DNA of 64,000 nucleotides from Strigamia acuminata (taxonomy: Eukaryota > Arthropoda > Chilopoda > Geophilomorpha > Linotaeniidae): NCBI GenBank assembly GCA_949358305.1, contig OX442316.1:8060001-8124000 (forward strand), in the 5' to 3' direction. The notes below the pieces were generated by a model. The model worked only from the letters and a program-made list of their open reading frames with translations, had not been told where the DNA came from and did not search any database. Of the stretch, positions 47,401 through 57,300 are shown in pieces. Position 1 is the first letter of the stretch, and each line of letters starts with the position of its first letter. The position numbers were made by a program, and so were the translations under genes.

Positions 47401-50400
47401 AAATTAAGCTTATATCTTGTAAAGGCAGAGGTACATAAACAACGTCTCATCTCTGCGTTTATTTACTGCTGGTTGAAAACCATGCATGGTTACTTAATAC
47501 GGAGCATCGAAACTGTTGCAAATGATGTCAAAACTTAAATAAAAAATACGCATAGTGATTTAATTTTAGAAAATAAAAGTTCTGTCAGTTATGGAAAAAC
47601 AAAAAAGCAGAAAGAATGGGAAGCAATCTTAATGCAAACTGATAGAAATCCGAATTTCTATTGTTTAACGTGGTCACCGCCAAATCGCGCAAATTCCTGA
47701 GTGCCAGCTCCGTATAATTATCCCACGCTGGAAGCAATGTGTCACTTCTTATAATGTCAACTGTCAACTTTAAAACTTCTGAATTCTCTCAAATTTCGAA
47801 AAGTGACATAACAAAAAAATCAATATTCAATGAAATAAAAAAAAACAAAAATATATCAATAAGAAGTGATAGAATTCCACAAAATAAATAACAAAACAAA
47901 AACAATTTGAACAAATGACGGCATTTCTTACCATGCAGCCTTATACTCTGCTCCGCTTCCCCCATGGAGTTTTTAACTATACAACTGTAGCCACCGTAAT
48001 CCTTTGATTCCAAATATCGTATTGTTAGCTTCATGTGCACTTTATACACGTTTTCCAGTTCGTACACTTGGTACTTGTCGCTTGTAATGAGAATCTCCCC
48101 ATTCTCCCTCGTCCAGTAGTTGACTGATTTGGGCGAGGCTTCCACGTAACACTCCAAAGTCACTTCTGTGTTGATTGGAGCACCAACTAGTTGGTTGGGT
48201 ACCTTGAGCAGTGGCTCGACTTAAGAAAAGAGTAAGAAGGAAATTTAATTTCCGAGTTCACCAAACTTAATTAGATGTTCTTCTCAAACTCACAATTTAC
48301 TTGTAGCCAGATTCTTTTGCTCACGGAAGGAGGGATACCGTTCGAAGCTATGCACAGATAAGCTCCCATGTGTTTGCGTGCCAGTTTGGTCATGTTAAGA
48401 ACTTCGCCTTCAACTTTGAATACTATAAAATAAAAGAAAATAAATTCATTAGTTTTAAAACACAATTTTTTGATAAAATGAAAAATTCAATTTTCACAAT
48501 TTACATTTAGTAGTTCCATTCAATTTTAAAACTAACATCGTCAAAGTTTGATGACTTTTGCCAATATCATTTCGAAATGTCTGCGCCGCAAGCTTGTTTC
48601 ATATTCCTCGGTTGCCAGCGATATTTCTTTATTTTTTTAAAATTAAAAACAATATTTTTTTTTTTACCACATCAATGTTTATTCTTCATTCTAAGTACTA
48701 CCGCCAGAAATTATTATCGTAGCGACTCATTAAATTAAATTAATTAAAAATATACAAATATAAATCTCTCTTAAGCAGCCACGGCGTCGTATAACTAAAC
48801 TGCACCCACGTCGAAACTTCACTATCGTGTGGTATTGGTTTATCTATTTTTAACAGTAACAGTATAAGTTGAGCAGCCTTGCGGTTGCTTTTAGCACCAC
48901 TTTTGTCACACTCTTTAAATCGATGCTTTTAGTAGCTAAAGCTCGTCCATGAGGTCAAATTAAAGAAATCTTTCAACATTTGTATTAACCCAAAAAAAAA
49001 ATTAATTAAAAACTCTCATTACTTAATTAATTTTCTTCTATGTTTACCTTTAATTTTTTCTTTGCCATTTGATCGCACAGTTATGTGTTCACCGTCTTCC
49101 CGGCGCCATGAGATCTGCGGCGGAGGATACCCGGAAGCCCTGCAAACTAACATGACGTTCCCACCTTCCAAAACTACAGCGTCAGAACTTGTATCGTGAT
49201 TGATTATATCAGGTGGAACTATTTTTTAAAAAATAAAATACACCACGCTAATCATTAGAAACAAGTTATTAAAAACATCTATCTCAATGCGCACTTTCCT
49301 TGTGATAATTCGCAAATAAAATTATTTTAATGACATTAATGGCGCTTCAAAACTTTACAAACGATTTATTTTAAACCATAGCCCTTTCGATCAAACGATC
49401 ATCTTCGTTTGATCCTTTTGAAGCGTCATTAATGTCATTAAAATCATTTTATACACAAGTTATAGTTATTAGCATTTTTTGATTTGTAGTTATACAATAA
49501 AAAATCAATAAAATATTCCAAAGAGTTACACCAATTTTGGAATTTTTGCCAACATTCTGAAATTGACATGCAGTATTTAAAGTCTCTCTTGTATGTTGCC
49601 AATAAGATTTAATGCTAGACTGACTGCCGATCAATAAAGAAACTTTGTCGAAAGAATTAAATACCAACTTAAATCCAATCATGCGTTCCTTCTAAAGAGA
49701 TTTGTACACCCACTTTTTAAGTCCGGCCTATTCTTAATTAAAATTCATGTACCAAAGTGCAACACAACACACAATTACAAAATAGAAAACGATAAATAAT
49801 CAGAAAAGCTGAGTGAAATCTCCATTTAACAACGTACAACGGAATTGACAACCATCAATCCTTGACATGCCTCATTTCCAATTTAGAATTTATGGTTGCC
49901 AAGTCTATTCTACGTTAGAAGTAAACACTTTGCTAACATTTTCCAATAAAGGGCACTTCCCTCAAGTCTAAAATGCATCATTAAATACAACACGCATACC
50001 AATACAAACATTTCACATAACTTAATACATTTAAAATTCCTCCTGCAGGCCCAGAGCCATGCTAATATTAATAAATTATTACTAATTCTTTAAACGTTGC
50101 TTTTACCTACGACTTCCATATATCCCAATCTGTGTTTCATTGGCGAAGAGTTGATTTGACACATGTAAAAACCTCTATCATCTTCCTTGATATTTCTTAT
50201 GTGTAGATCCCAGTTTCGATGTCCATTGTGTACAATGCTGATTCTGGAATTATGGGTGACCACGTGATTGTGTATTGTGAGCACTGTTTGTGTGTCCACC
50301 TTTATCCAAGCCACCTAAAGCAAATAAATAATTCAATTTTAGTTCGCTGTCAGTCTCTAATTGCATTTATCTTCTCGTATCGATTTATTGGAAAATGGGT

Positions 50401-51398
50401 GTTTATTTGCACATTGGACGGAAGAACTAATCGTTACGTAAGACTTACATTCCTACTACCATACAATGTATCTTTAAATATTTTTCAAATTATAACCAAA
50501 ATTTTACTTCTTTTCTATTCTTTTCTAGGATATTATACATTTCAATTCCTATTCCTGCGATAAAAAATAAATAAATTTAAATGGCCAACGATCTTCTCTT
50601 CCAAAACTAAAGTGAGCAGAGAATGGAAAAGTGAAAGAGAAAAAAAATAAATGTTCCATTCCAATTTCCTCCATACAAACGTCCCTCTCCAAAGTATACC
50701 TTCTAGCAATAGTAATGATAAGCCACAAACCTGTGTGAAATTTTTATTCTATAACAAAAGCTCTCTCTCTTAAGTTATCAGTAATGAAAAGTTTTATGAT
50801 TTTATCTTCTCCACAATAAACTTCTACCGCAACTCATCAATCTAATCCTTCTTCGCATTCTTAAAAGTGCGTGCAATTCGTTTGAAATGCCTTTTAATCC
50901 GGAAAAATTTGTCATTTGTAAAGCGTCGTTGCCGTGTTACATAATTTCAGGCCATCCAGTCACATTAATTAAGCATTTATTTACGTACAGGTGCACACAA
51001 GATTCGAAACAGCTGGTCAAACCTTTATCAACGTTTAATCATTGCACCGTATCCTCCATGAGAAAGGACAGAATAGTTCAATATTGACAAAATCAACAAA
51101 GTGAAACACCGGAGATGACTACCGGTATATTTATAATCGTAAGTAAAAATTTAAAAAAAAAATCCGGAATGACCATTAAATCTCCTATTAAATTTAATTA
51201 TTAAAATGGTTCCTGTATAATTCATAAAGTAGCTTTTAATATTGAATTAATAAATATTGAATGGCATTTTTTAAATTAAAGAAGCGCTCACCCTGAACAC
51301 ACCAAGATTGTCAACAACGCATGGCATAGTGGCTTCCCTGCCAGCTGGGATAGTAATGTTGGGAATTGACTCGGCGAAATCAGGTTCGGGCGAAAGTG
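38421..51398 (-). CDS. DIP/lachesin-like cell-surface protein with three Ig domains and GPI-type C-terminus (5' end missing)
   Basis: Nine exons in transcript order: 51398-51292, 50314-50107, 49218-49048, 48422-48294, 48219-47932, 46956-46888, 41306-41211, 40718-40623, 38509-38421; 417 residues, all phases agree. Ig1: [15 protein letters not shown], then [15 protein letters not shown] and [14 protein letters not shown], a signature of the Dpr-interacting (DIP) family. Ig2: [31 protein letters not shown]. Ig3: [37 protein letters not shown] polar linker follows, encoded by three small exons, then a hydrophobic end ([19 protein letters not shown]-stop) with no cytoplasmic tail, as in GPI-anchored proteins. 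DIPs pair with Dpr proteins in synaptic recognition. The signal-peptide exon is not in the assigned set; a weak candidate is at about 62958-63030. A copia element sits in the intron between 46888 and 41306. Confidence 0.9.
38510..40622 (-). other. Last intron of the DIP gene
   Basis: About 2.1 kb, mostly AT-rich. ORFs at 39.3-40.3 kb have no splice context or family resemblance. A short (AT)n and poly-A tract lies near 39810-39840. No gene supported. Confidence 0.5.
41704..41708. repeat. Target-site duplication AAGTT, left copy
   Basis: AAGTT directly precedes the 5' LTR and is repeated directly after the 3' LTR (46704-46708). Five bases is the usual length for Ty1/copia integration. Confidence 0.85.
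41709..41924 (+). repeat. 5' LTR of the copia element
   Basis: Begins TGTTGG and ends CCAACA (TG...CA ends with 6 bp terminal inverted repeats). It contains a TATTTAA promoter-like box and AATAAA at 41857-41862. Same length as the 3' LTR with no difference seen. Confidence 0.93.
41927..41938 (+). other. Primer-binding site, initiator tRNA-Met
   Basis: TGGTAGCAGAGG, two bases after the LTR, is complementary to the 3' end of animal initiator tRNA-Met, the usual primer of copia elements with a TGGTA-type site. Confidence 0.75.
42080..46447 (+). CDS. Copia Gag-Pol polyprotein
   Basis: 1455 residues in one frame. Gag has a UBN2/copia-type N-terminus ([14 protein letters not shown]) and two CCHC knuckles at about residues 228 ([14 protein letters not shown]) and 247 ([14 protein letters not shown]). 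A Thr/Asp/Glu repeat follows (about 300-370). Then the aspartic protease ([10 protein letters not shown], about 386), GAG-pre-integrase ([11 protein letters not shown], about 515), integrase core ([23 protein letters not shown], about 580-680), reverse transcriptase with YVDD at about 1134, and RNase H from YTDASWD at about 1296. The order protease-integrase-RT-RNase H is diagnostic of Ty1/copia. ATG 42080 follows a 155-base leader. No stop or frameshift; the catalytic motifs look intact. Slightly longer than Drosophila copia (about 1409) because of the repeat. Confidence 0.95.
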   Translation: MTDSTTKIRNQIELLHDGNYLLWSKRVKAALNERDLWDTAIEETEPKRPVKGDATHDEDEKTWKTWRKSNNAAKGILIGTLNDEQVLRYDDALTAKQLWDDIKKNMEIDTTDLQYECLDELLRLKMTAKETIDQYVNRVEALRTKCASYGGDIKETQAKYAILRGLREEFDATAEGIRANKTTTLQDARKILRSRETQNNIKIEGSTDVAYRADSRKRFEKRADTRKCFNCNKPGHVASECKNPMFCFNCEGSGHKASTCSKPKRERTNSKRGKGTFKRSHKQEGNLCAFEMEESCMYAMTDEIETADKITTTDEVATYTDPITTTDEITTTDEVATYTDEIATTDELTTTDEVATTTDEIASTDEITKNEVATISEETKVLWLVDSGATSHMTRTKEFFDTYERDDRTIGIADKNVRMKSIGIGSIRVTTSKNDKIHRLNNVLHVPEISANLLSVAKIIDTKKSVIFDIKASAVRGPDGRAIIDIRRIGDKFVIDTKILQSHENARKSEEINTTWHQRLGHLAYDTMRKMERDTLVRGLKMDTSENETCESCIKGKLTRKPHKSIGERQSQSIMDLWHVDLVGAITPESLGGSKYIMTVVDDWSRKTMVKVLKTKSETAEKLKNLITMCETETGQRLKRIRSDNGGEFIVGKLEKWFQERGVDHQLTVPYSAASNGVAERQNRTIIEMTRTMLVESGLPYTFWAECMCTTAIIRNSCMTRVHGKTPSEVWDDKKPTVKYFKRFGCVAFVLTKNAGRRKFDPKAEKRIFVGYAQKRRGYRIYNPETRLVSEERNVKFVESELGAPMLRSEDGTAMQPKYADLEIESEIKTSLDEEKGGNTVENGVIIDGSREGNAQDENDEILDGNREENAQDEIQNNEEADPPPPTQQHTPRATTAERQVRNLTERTANEDEMIRQGARRSERIKSRAMANVSEEIDPPRNYNEALQSINSEEWIKAMDEEIASMKKHEVWTTRELPRNKKTVKSNWVYKLKVNPNTGERRFKARLVAAGYTQRWGVDYDTTFAPVIRIETLRILVNEGAKRKRKLSQHDVRSAYLHGKLKNEIYMAQPEGYEDGTNLVCKLEKSIYGLKQSGRCWYEKLTEVLAKVKFERSPDDPCLFIVRRGHDYMFLGVYVDDAVTLASSDRFEKEVIDQIKNDVELISMGQLSSILGIQVYHDDNGIHLHQSEYIRRVLASYGMENCNTKSTPMDPQLNLDEHEDSPEVDQREYQELIGKLMYLAINTRPDLSFAMSSLSQYSAKPKQTHYQALKRVLKYLQKTTNYKLSYGCEDRRLHAYTDASWDRTADSKSFSGFVVRDGRSLIHWRCKKQEIVAMSSTESELHALSEGIKDVLWTKEIMMTITPTTKMEATTVYCDSLNATQLLKPGPQKARTKHFNRRLNFVKNDVESGNIDIKHIAGTEMLADFLTKPLTGPTLEKALIELGIAPTKKGRHEEE
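46476..46486 (+). other. Polypurine tract
   Basis: AAGAGGAGAAT immediately before the 3' LTR; expected plus-strand primer for reverse transcription. Confidence 0.6.
46488..46703 (+). repeat. 3' LTR of the copia element
   Basis: 216 bp, TGTTGG...CCAACA, matching the 5' LTR at every position I compared; followed by the AAGTT target-site duplication. Confidence 0.93.
46704..46708. repeat. Target-site duplication AAGTT, right copy
   Basis: Second copy of the five-base duplication, directly after the 3' LTR. Confidence 0.85.
46957..47931 (-). other. DIP intron between Ig3 and the linker exons
   Basis: About 975 bp of AT-rich sequence; short ORFs only. No feature supported. Confidence 0.5.
48423..49047 (-). 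other. DIP intron inside the Ig2 coding region
   Basis: About 625 bp, AT-rich, no element recognised. Confidence 0.5.
49219..50106 (-). other. DIP intron between Ig1 and Ig2
   Basis: About 890 bp. Contains the nested palindrome at 49324-49444 (listed separately); otherwise plain AT-rich sequence. Confidence 0.5.
49324..49444. repeat. 121 bp nested palindrome in a DIP intron
   Basis: Outer arms of 29 bp (49324-49352 and 49416-49444) are complementary with one mismatch. Inside lies a perfect 10 bp pair, GATCAAACGA (49389-49398) and TCGTTTGATC (49405-49414). It could be a miniature inverted-repeat element or a transcribed hairpin. No flanking duplication was checked beyond a quick look. Confidence 0.7.
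50315..51291 (-). other. DIP intron inside the Ig1 coding region
   Basis: About 975 bp, AT-rich, no element recognised. Confidence 0.5.
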
Positions 51399-54300
51399 CT
51401 GCAACAACAACAAAAAAAAATTAATAAAGAACGGAAAGTAGAGAAAAAAGTGCAAATTAAATCTGTCAAAACAATCGATAGTTTCATCTTATTGGCATTT
51501 AAGGTATTAACAAAATTTGCAAAATAAATATTCATTCCACTGTAATTTATTCCTTCAAAGAGATAAAAAAAAAAGAAATCGGCATCTTTGAAATGCATAC
51601 ACAAAAAAAAAAAAGAAAAAAAAAACCCAAGAGAAAAGAAAATGTAATAATGATCAATTCTTTTTATAATACGGGCTGGAACAGGTGATGGTTGCCGAAT
51701 GATATTCCCACACTTTGGAAGTAGATCCCTTTCCGTGTATAGAAACGTTCTCACCCGTAAAGCATTAATTTCCTCAAGCATTCATTCCATCCAAAAGTAT
51801 CAAAAGATTTACATATAAAAAAATGTACATTTGTTTAGGAAAGTTATTACGTGGGTAAATCATCATGTGTTTCGTAACTTTATAATTTATATGCGCGAAA
51901 TATATAAAGGACTTAGTTTGTCAAGAAATACAATACCGTAGCTATCACCAAGTGGATTCATAAAGTCTGTTTAAACGAGTGTAAAGTGCCTGGTTTACAA
52001 GTAAGCAAATTACACTCTGAAGAGGGAGTAAAGAGAGAGAAAGAGTTTCAAACTGAAATTATCTGATGGCCGCAGCAAGTCAATCTTTGGCCGCACGAAA
52101 ACACGCGCCGTAAGACTTAACTAAACTTTGTCAGAACATTCTTTACGCGTATACGTGCCTGTATACCGTTTCCCGTGTAATATGTGCGCTTAATATTGTG
52201 TGTTGTTGAAATTCGTGGTAGCAAAGCCGAACAAGTAATCTGCTTGGCTTGACAGTAGAAATTCATCTTGCGAGCAAAGCACTTGCAATCTGTGCTTGTT
52301 GCAGTGAAAAGGTGAATCCAAGCTGCATTCGTAAACAAATTGAGATCAATCATCATCATTGAGTATACGAGCCTGCGGTTAATGCAAATATCGATTTCTC
52401 TTTACGAAATCGAATTTGCTTCTTGTAAACTTTAAAAAAATGGGCTAATTTAGAAGAAAAATGCAGTGGTTTAATCCGAAACACAATCGTTCAACTGCTT
52501 GCTAGACATAAAAGCAACTTTTCCAAACTACTTCGCTTGAGCAACTGCTCCTATTAGGCATTGATTTCCTTCTGTATTAGGTTTCTGTTCATTGATCACA
52601 GGATCACGAAATCGTGAGCCAAAGAAAAAGAGAAAGAAAATTGTTGGCCAGAAGAAATCGTTGTGTGGCAAGAGCTCAGAATCTCGTGATAGGAAATAAT
52701 CAAGTGTGGCAATGAGTGTGTGTAGGCAAGTCAACACAATTCCCATCTCACAGGTCGGTAACTGGTCGCAGAATACGGGGGTGATTTATTGACAGTGGGA
52801 GCTTGGTACTTGGTACCACCGCACACGACCAAACTCCAGCCACCTGAAAAGAATGGCCACCAGTTGGAAGCAAGTCAGCGTCAATTCTCGCTCGTTTCTA
52901 TCGCTTTGTTTAACCTCGCAGTCACCGCTCACTGCTTTTCAGTCCACTGACAGCTGCGCACAATTACCGGCTTTGTGACAACTTCATTCGATCTACTTTT
53001 AGCAAAACGCTAGCCTTTGGAAGGCTAAAAAAGAAGTTTGAATCAGCTGACTAAATAACTCGACGAGTTCTGCAACTTGGTTTTCAACTTACTTTCCGAG
53101 TGAAACTTGAATTGAAACCCCCTGTTGAGGGAGTTGAATTACTTGGGTAAATGGATTGTTTGTGTTGAGGGTTTGGAAAGTTTGTTGTGCCAGTCAGAAA
53201 TCAATTTCGATTTTTTTTTTCTTTTTCGAGTTTATACAATATAAAGAATAAATAAACTACTCAGATTGCTGCCGTAATTGAGTAAATACAGCCAGTTTAA
53301 ACATAATCTAAACCCGATATTACTTCTCAATATCATAAACAAACATTAGGCAGATTTCCGGTCGCTTTCTAATAACATAATTAGCCCACTTCGAAAAAGG
53401 AAAGCAAAGGAGTTGTTTTCGTCTTCAATCACGTATGTGATATAAGAATTGGCCTTTTCAAGGAAACACACACACACGCTTCGAGACCTATTAACTCGGA
53501 AGAAAGATGTCTTTGCCAAGATATGTTTCTGAGCTGGCTATTACTTCGTAGGTGCCTTCGATTTGTTCTTCCCAAAACGTGCAAGTCGACGTGTGAATGA
53601 CAGTTGGGTGGAGTGGGAAAGATTTTCGCGTAAAGCTGTAGAGAAGGGCTTTGTGCTGAAAAGTCTTTCTTTCATTCTTTTTTTTTTGTTCTCCCAGTTT
53701 TTGTTTGAAAAGGTTGTGGCGATAAAATCTTAGTTTTCTTTATTTTTATTTTTATTTTCACTGAAAAGGTGTTATAAATTGTTCACTCTTTTCTTATTCA
53801 AAAAGAAATCATTAATTTTCTTATTTCAAAAGCAAAAATCAAACACTACTCTACATAATACACAATCAAATAATCATCTTTTCCATTTTTAGATTTTGTT
53901 AAATTAAAATACTAAAGCAGAACTGCGCGACTCGCTAATACTAATCTTGTAGGAATGTTTTGCAATACGCAAATCTCATAGCTGACATTACACGGCAAGA
54001 ATTTATCTTATGCAAACAGCTCTGTGATATCCCGAATTCCACAAATGCTTCTTACACCAGTGTTGCACGCATGTGTGGTCAAATTCATTCCACAGCCGTT
54101 TGAGAAATATATGCAAGAAAGGCTATTTCCTCTCTTACCTACTTCTCTCCAATTGTGATTTTTCTCTTCCTATGCCAGCAAAGGAAGAAAAAAAGCACTT
54201 GGCAAGTATTCAAGAAAGTCCCACCACTCATGATTTTTTTTTTGGGCCCGTCTCCGTTTTACAGTTGGCAATGTGACAAGAAAGGTTAGAAAAGTCTGAC

Positions 54301-57300
54301 GTACGTTGTCATTTTGAGAGAATGAATTTGGTAGTTTTAATGCCAATCAAAATGCAGAAAAGTTTGTACCACTCTCAAATCCCCTTGTCTTCACAAGTCA
54401 GTCAACCGAAGACAAAAATCAAGTTTAATGTTCTGGTTAACCACTTTTGTCGAGTAGCTGCGTATATTCCTTCAATTAGTGTAAAATATGATCAAATTAA
54501 ACCAACATCACCAACCCAACTACCCTATTTTACTAATTAAATTCTGAATTATATTTTAAAAAACTCTTGTCTGAATTAAATATACTAATTTAATAAATTT
54601 CCTAATGCTTTAAAAATATTTACAATTACGTTACAAATGCACAAAATTAACGACAAAGCGAAAAATTGATTTTATAATAACTTTTTAAAATGATTATAGA
54701 TGTAATTACAAAGCCAAAATAACGACGCATGTTTACTTGGCATGAATCTTTTAAAAAAACCACTTTTTAAAACTAATTAGTGTAAAATGAAACTGCTTGC
54801 CGCCTTAATGATTGTCTTGTAGCACAACAAAGTGAAGTAAGTTTAATCTAGTTGAATCTTCAGTGTCAATCAGATGTAATGCCACGAGGGAATATTAGAT
54901 GATCAAGTTTAAATGCAGGGTAATTGCGTCGACTTAATTGCAGTTTGTTTCTCCATGTCAGACCCTTGTAAACATAAAACCGATGTTTGCACGTGGCTCG
55001 AAAATTGCTACTTGAAACGCAACATGCACCTTTGACAATGCCAGGTTACCGCTGAAATTTGAAGAAAATAGTCAAGCAAATGTGCCTTTCTTTAATTCGA
55101 TCACGACGCGTCCTCTCTGAGGTTCATTTCCAGAATTCTATTCCCTCCTCTCTTGCTTGGTTTCATGCGGTTACAAACTCATACCCAGGCGTGCTCAGTG
55201 CTGTAAAGTTTTGTCTGTTGACTATCGCGTGGGTGGGCATGAGGTCGAAATTGCAGTCGAGTCGTGTCAGTGCCCAGAAGCCCACCAAATTCCTTAGTTA
55301 TTGGCATTTGCGTTTTAGCCCGAGTGAAGAGAAACCTCTCTTGCATTCCGCCTTCACTCGTCAGCCATGAAAAAATCTTTTGTAAAGCCCATTAAAAATG
55401 ATACGTCTTAATTGCAAAACAAACAACTTTCCTTCAGCTTAGAATCAAGTAGAATTTATTTCTGCTTGTAAAATATTGCCTGGTTAGAATTTTAATTTAA
55501 ATCCAGCAAAAACACGATTATTATCGTAACGTTAAGTCGTCTTGGAAAGATAAACACTCGAGAATATTACGTTTTCACTATACTCAAGGCAGCAATGGAA
55601 GAAAAGTAAACATTTGGCTAAAAAAAATAAACACGTTTCTTCCGCCATGTGAATTGTGAAATCCTTCCGCAGTCCTTTACGAATTTGTTAAATTTTTCTC
55701 GAGAAATTGTAAATAACAAAAAAGTCTAAGCACACACAAGAATAAATATAGAACGTTTGCAGAAAAGCTTCATTTTAAGGAGAGCTATTAAGAAACATTC
55801 CTCACTTTTTGCCCCCCTCTCGAATTTTTCTATACTTATTCCACTTCGTTTTATGTAAATTAAAAAGTATTACTTTTTAAATAAAAAAATTAAAAAAAAT
55901 ATATTAAAAGAAAGAATTTGTAATTTTATTAATAGGGTTCGTAGCTTACCATCAATTTTATCCTTATCTCTCAAGAGTCTCCACACTTTAGGTAAATGCA
56001 TATCGTTCTGCTTGGTGGTCTATATGTGCTGAGTGTTTTCGCTTTAAAAGCTCAAATCTGATGAGAATTGGTGAGAATAATAGCACCATGCAAGCACCAG
56101 CCCTATCCACACATGAAACGAGTTATGTAATCAGTGTATTGCACATTAATCGGACGTTTAGCCAAATTACTCCCGATGCCAAGGGAGTGATAATTCAGAG
56201 CTTTGCTTGTTGCTACCTGACAAGAATTGGAATCAGGTAGAGAATTAAAAAGCAAGAAACAACAAATGGCGTACGGAATAAATTACGCAGTAACGTGACA
56301 GAAATACATTTATAAAAAAAAAAAAAAAAAAAAAAAGAACCGAGAAAATGATCAATATATTCTAAAGTATTCCAAAAATATTAAAGATAAACAAACAACG
56401 ACCTACACGTATTTACATAAGTTAGACCTGATTTAAAGACATTGCTTAAAATACCGTACGGTACTAATTGACTTAAGGTATTTTTTTGTTAATATATTAT
56501 ATTTTTATGTGCTCGTTTCATGTCTCTGTCTTGATGCTAGAGAATTACACGCGTGGAACACGGGTGTTGACAATAATGACCAGCAGACCATGAGTCACCA
56601 GCGGGTGGGTAATTTGAGACCGTGCTCTTATGGACCCATGGGTCAAGCTGTTGGGTACAGTTGATTTATTAGTTTCTTCATCGGCATTCCCACCTCATCA
56701 AATAATGACATCACAGATGCTAGCAACAACTCACGTCATAATTACGCGAATCTGACTCGACAATTTTTTGACACTAATCAATGATCTCATAAATAAAAAA
56801 AAAGAGATTGTACGTGTACAGAAGAATAATGATTACAAATATAAAGAAAATATTAAGCCATTTAATCTAGTTTGCAGCTAAATTGCTTTTGTTTACATTC
56901 CACCTATGCACCGAAGATGCATTAAAAGCTAAGTGTGCATTTGAACTTCAAATCTCGCCACATTCTGTGAAAATTGAAAAATGTCGCATGCAGAGATCAA
57001 TTGGCGGTAAAAGCACTTTAAAATGAAGGTTGTTATGAAGGATAACGAGGCTGTCTGAAGAAAGCAAAAGTAAAAGGGGAAATGGGGTGTGTCTGCCAAA
57101 CTTCTCATTTTCTTTCTTCTTCACCTGACACGTCAAATGTCCAAGTGAATTAAAATACCTCATTACGGAGCTACAACGCGTCCATGAACGAAGAAAAGCG
57201 CTCTAGGCTTGTTTCGATTCTGTTTGCAGTTACAATTCTTTTCCCACGTTTAGCCCATTGTCCCTTATTGAATTTCCTGTGTCAGAATCGACAGAGAGAG

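Noticed and set aside
54073-55370. Several plus-strand ORFs of 67-103 residues
   Set aside because: No recognisable domains, signal peptides or splice partners; expected by chance in sequence of this length.
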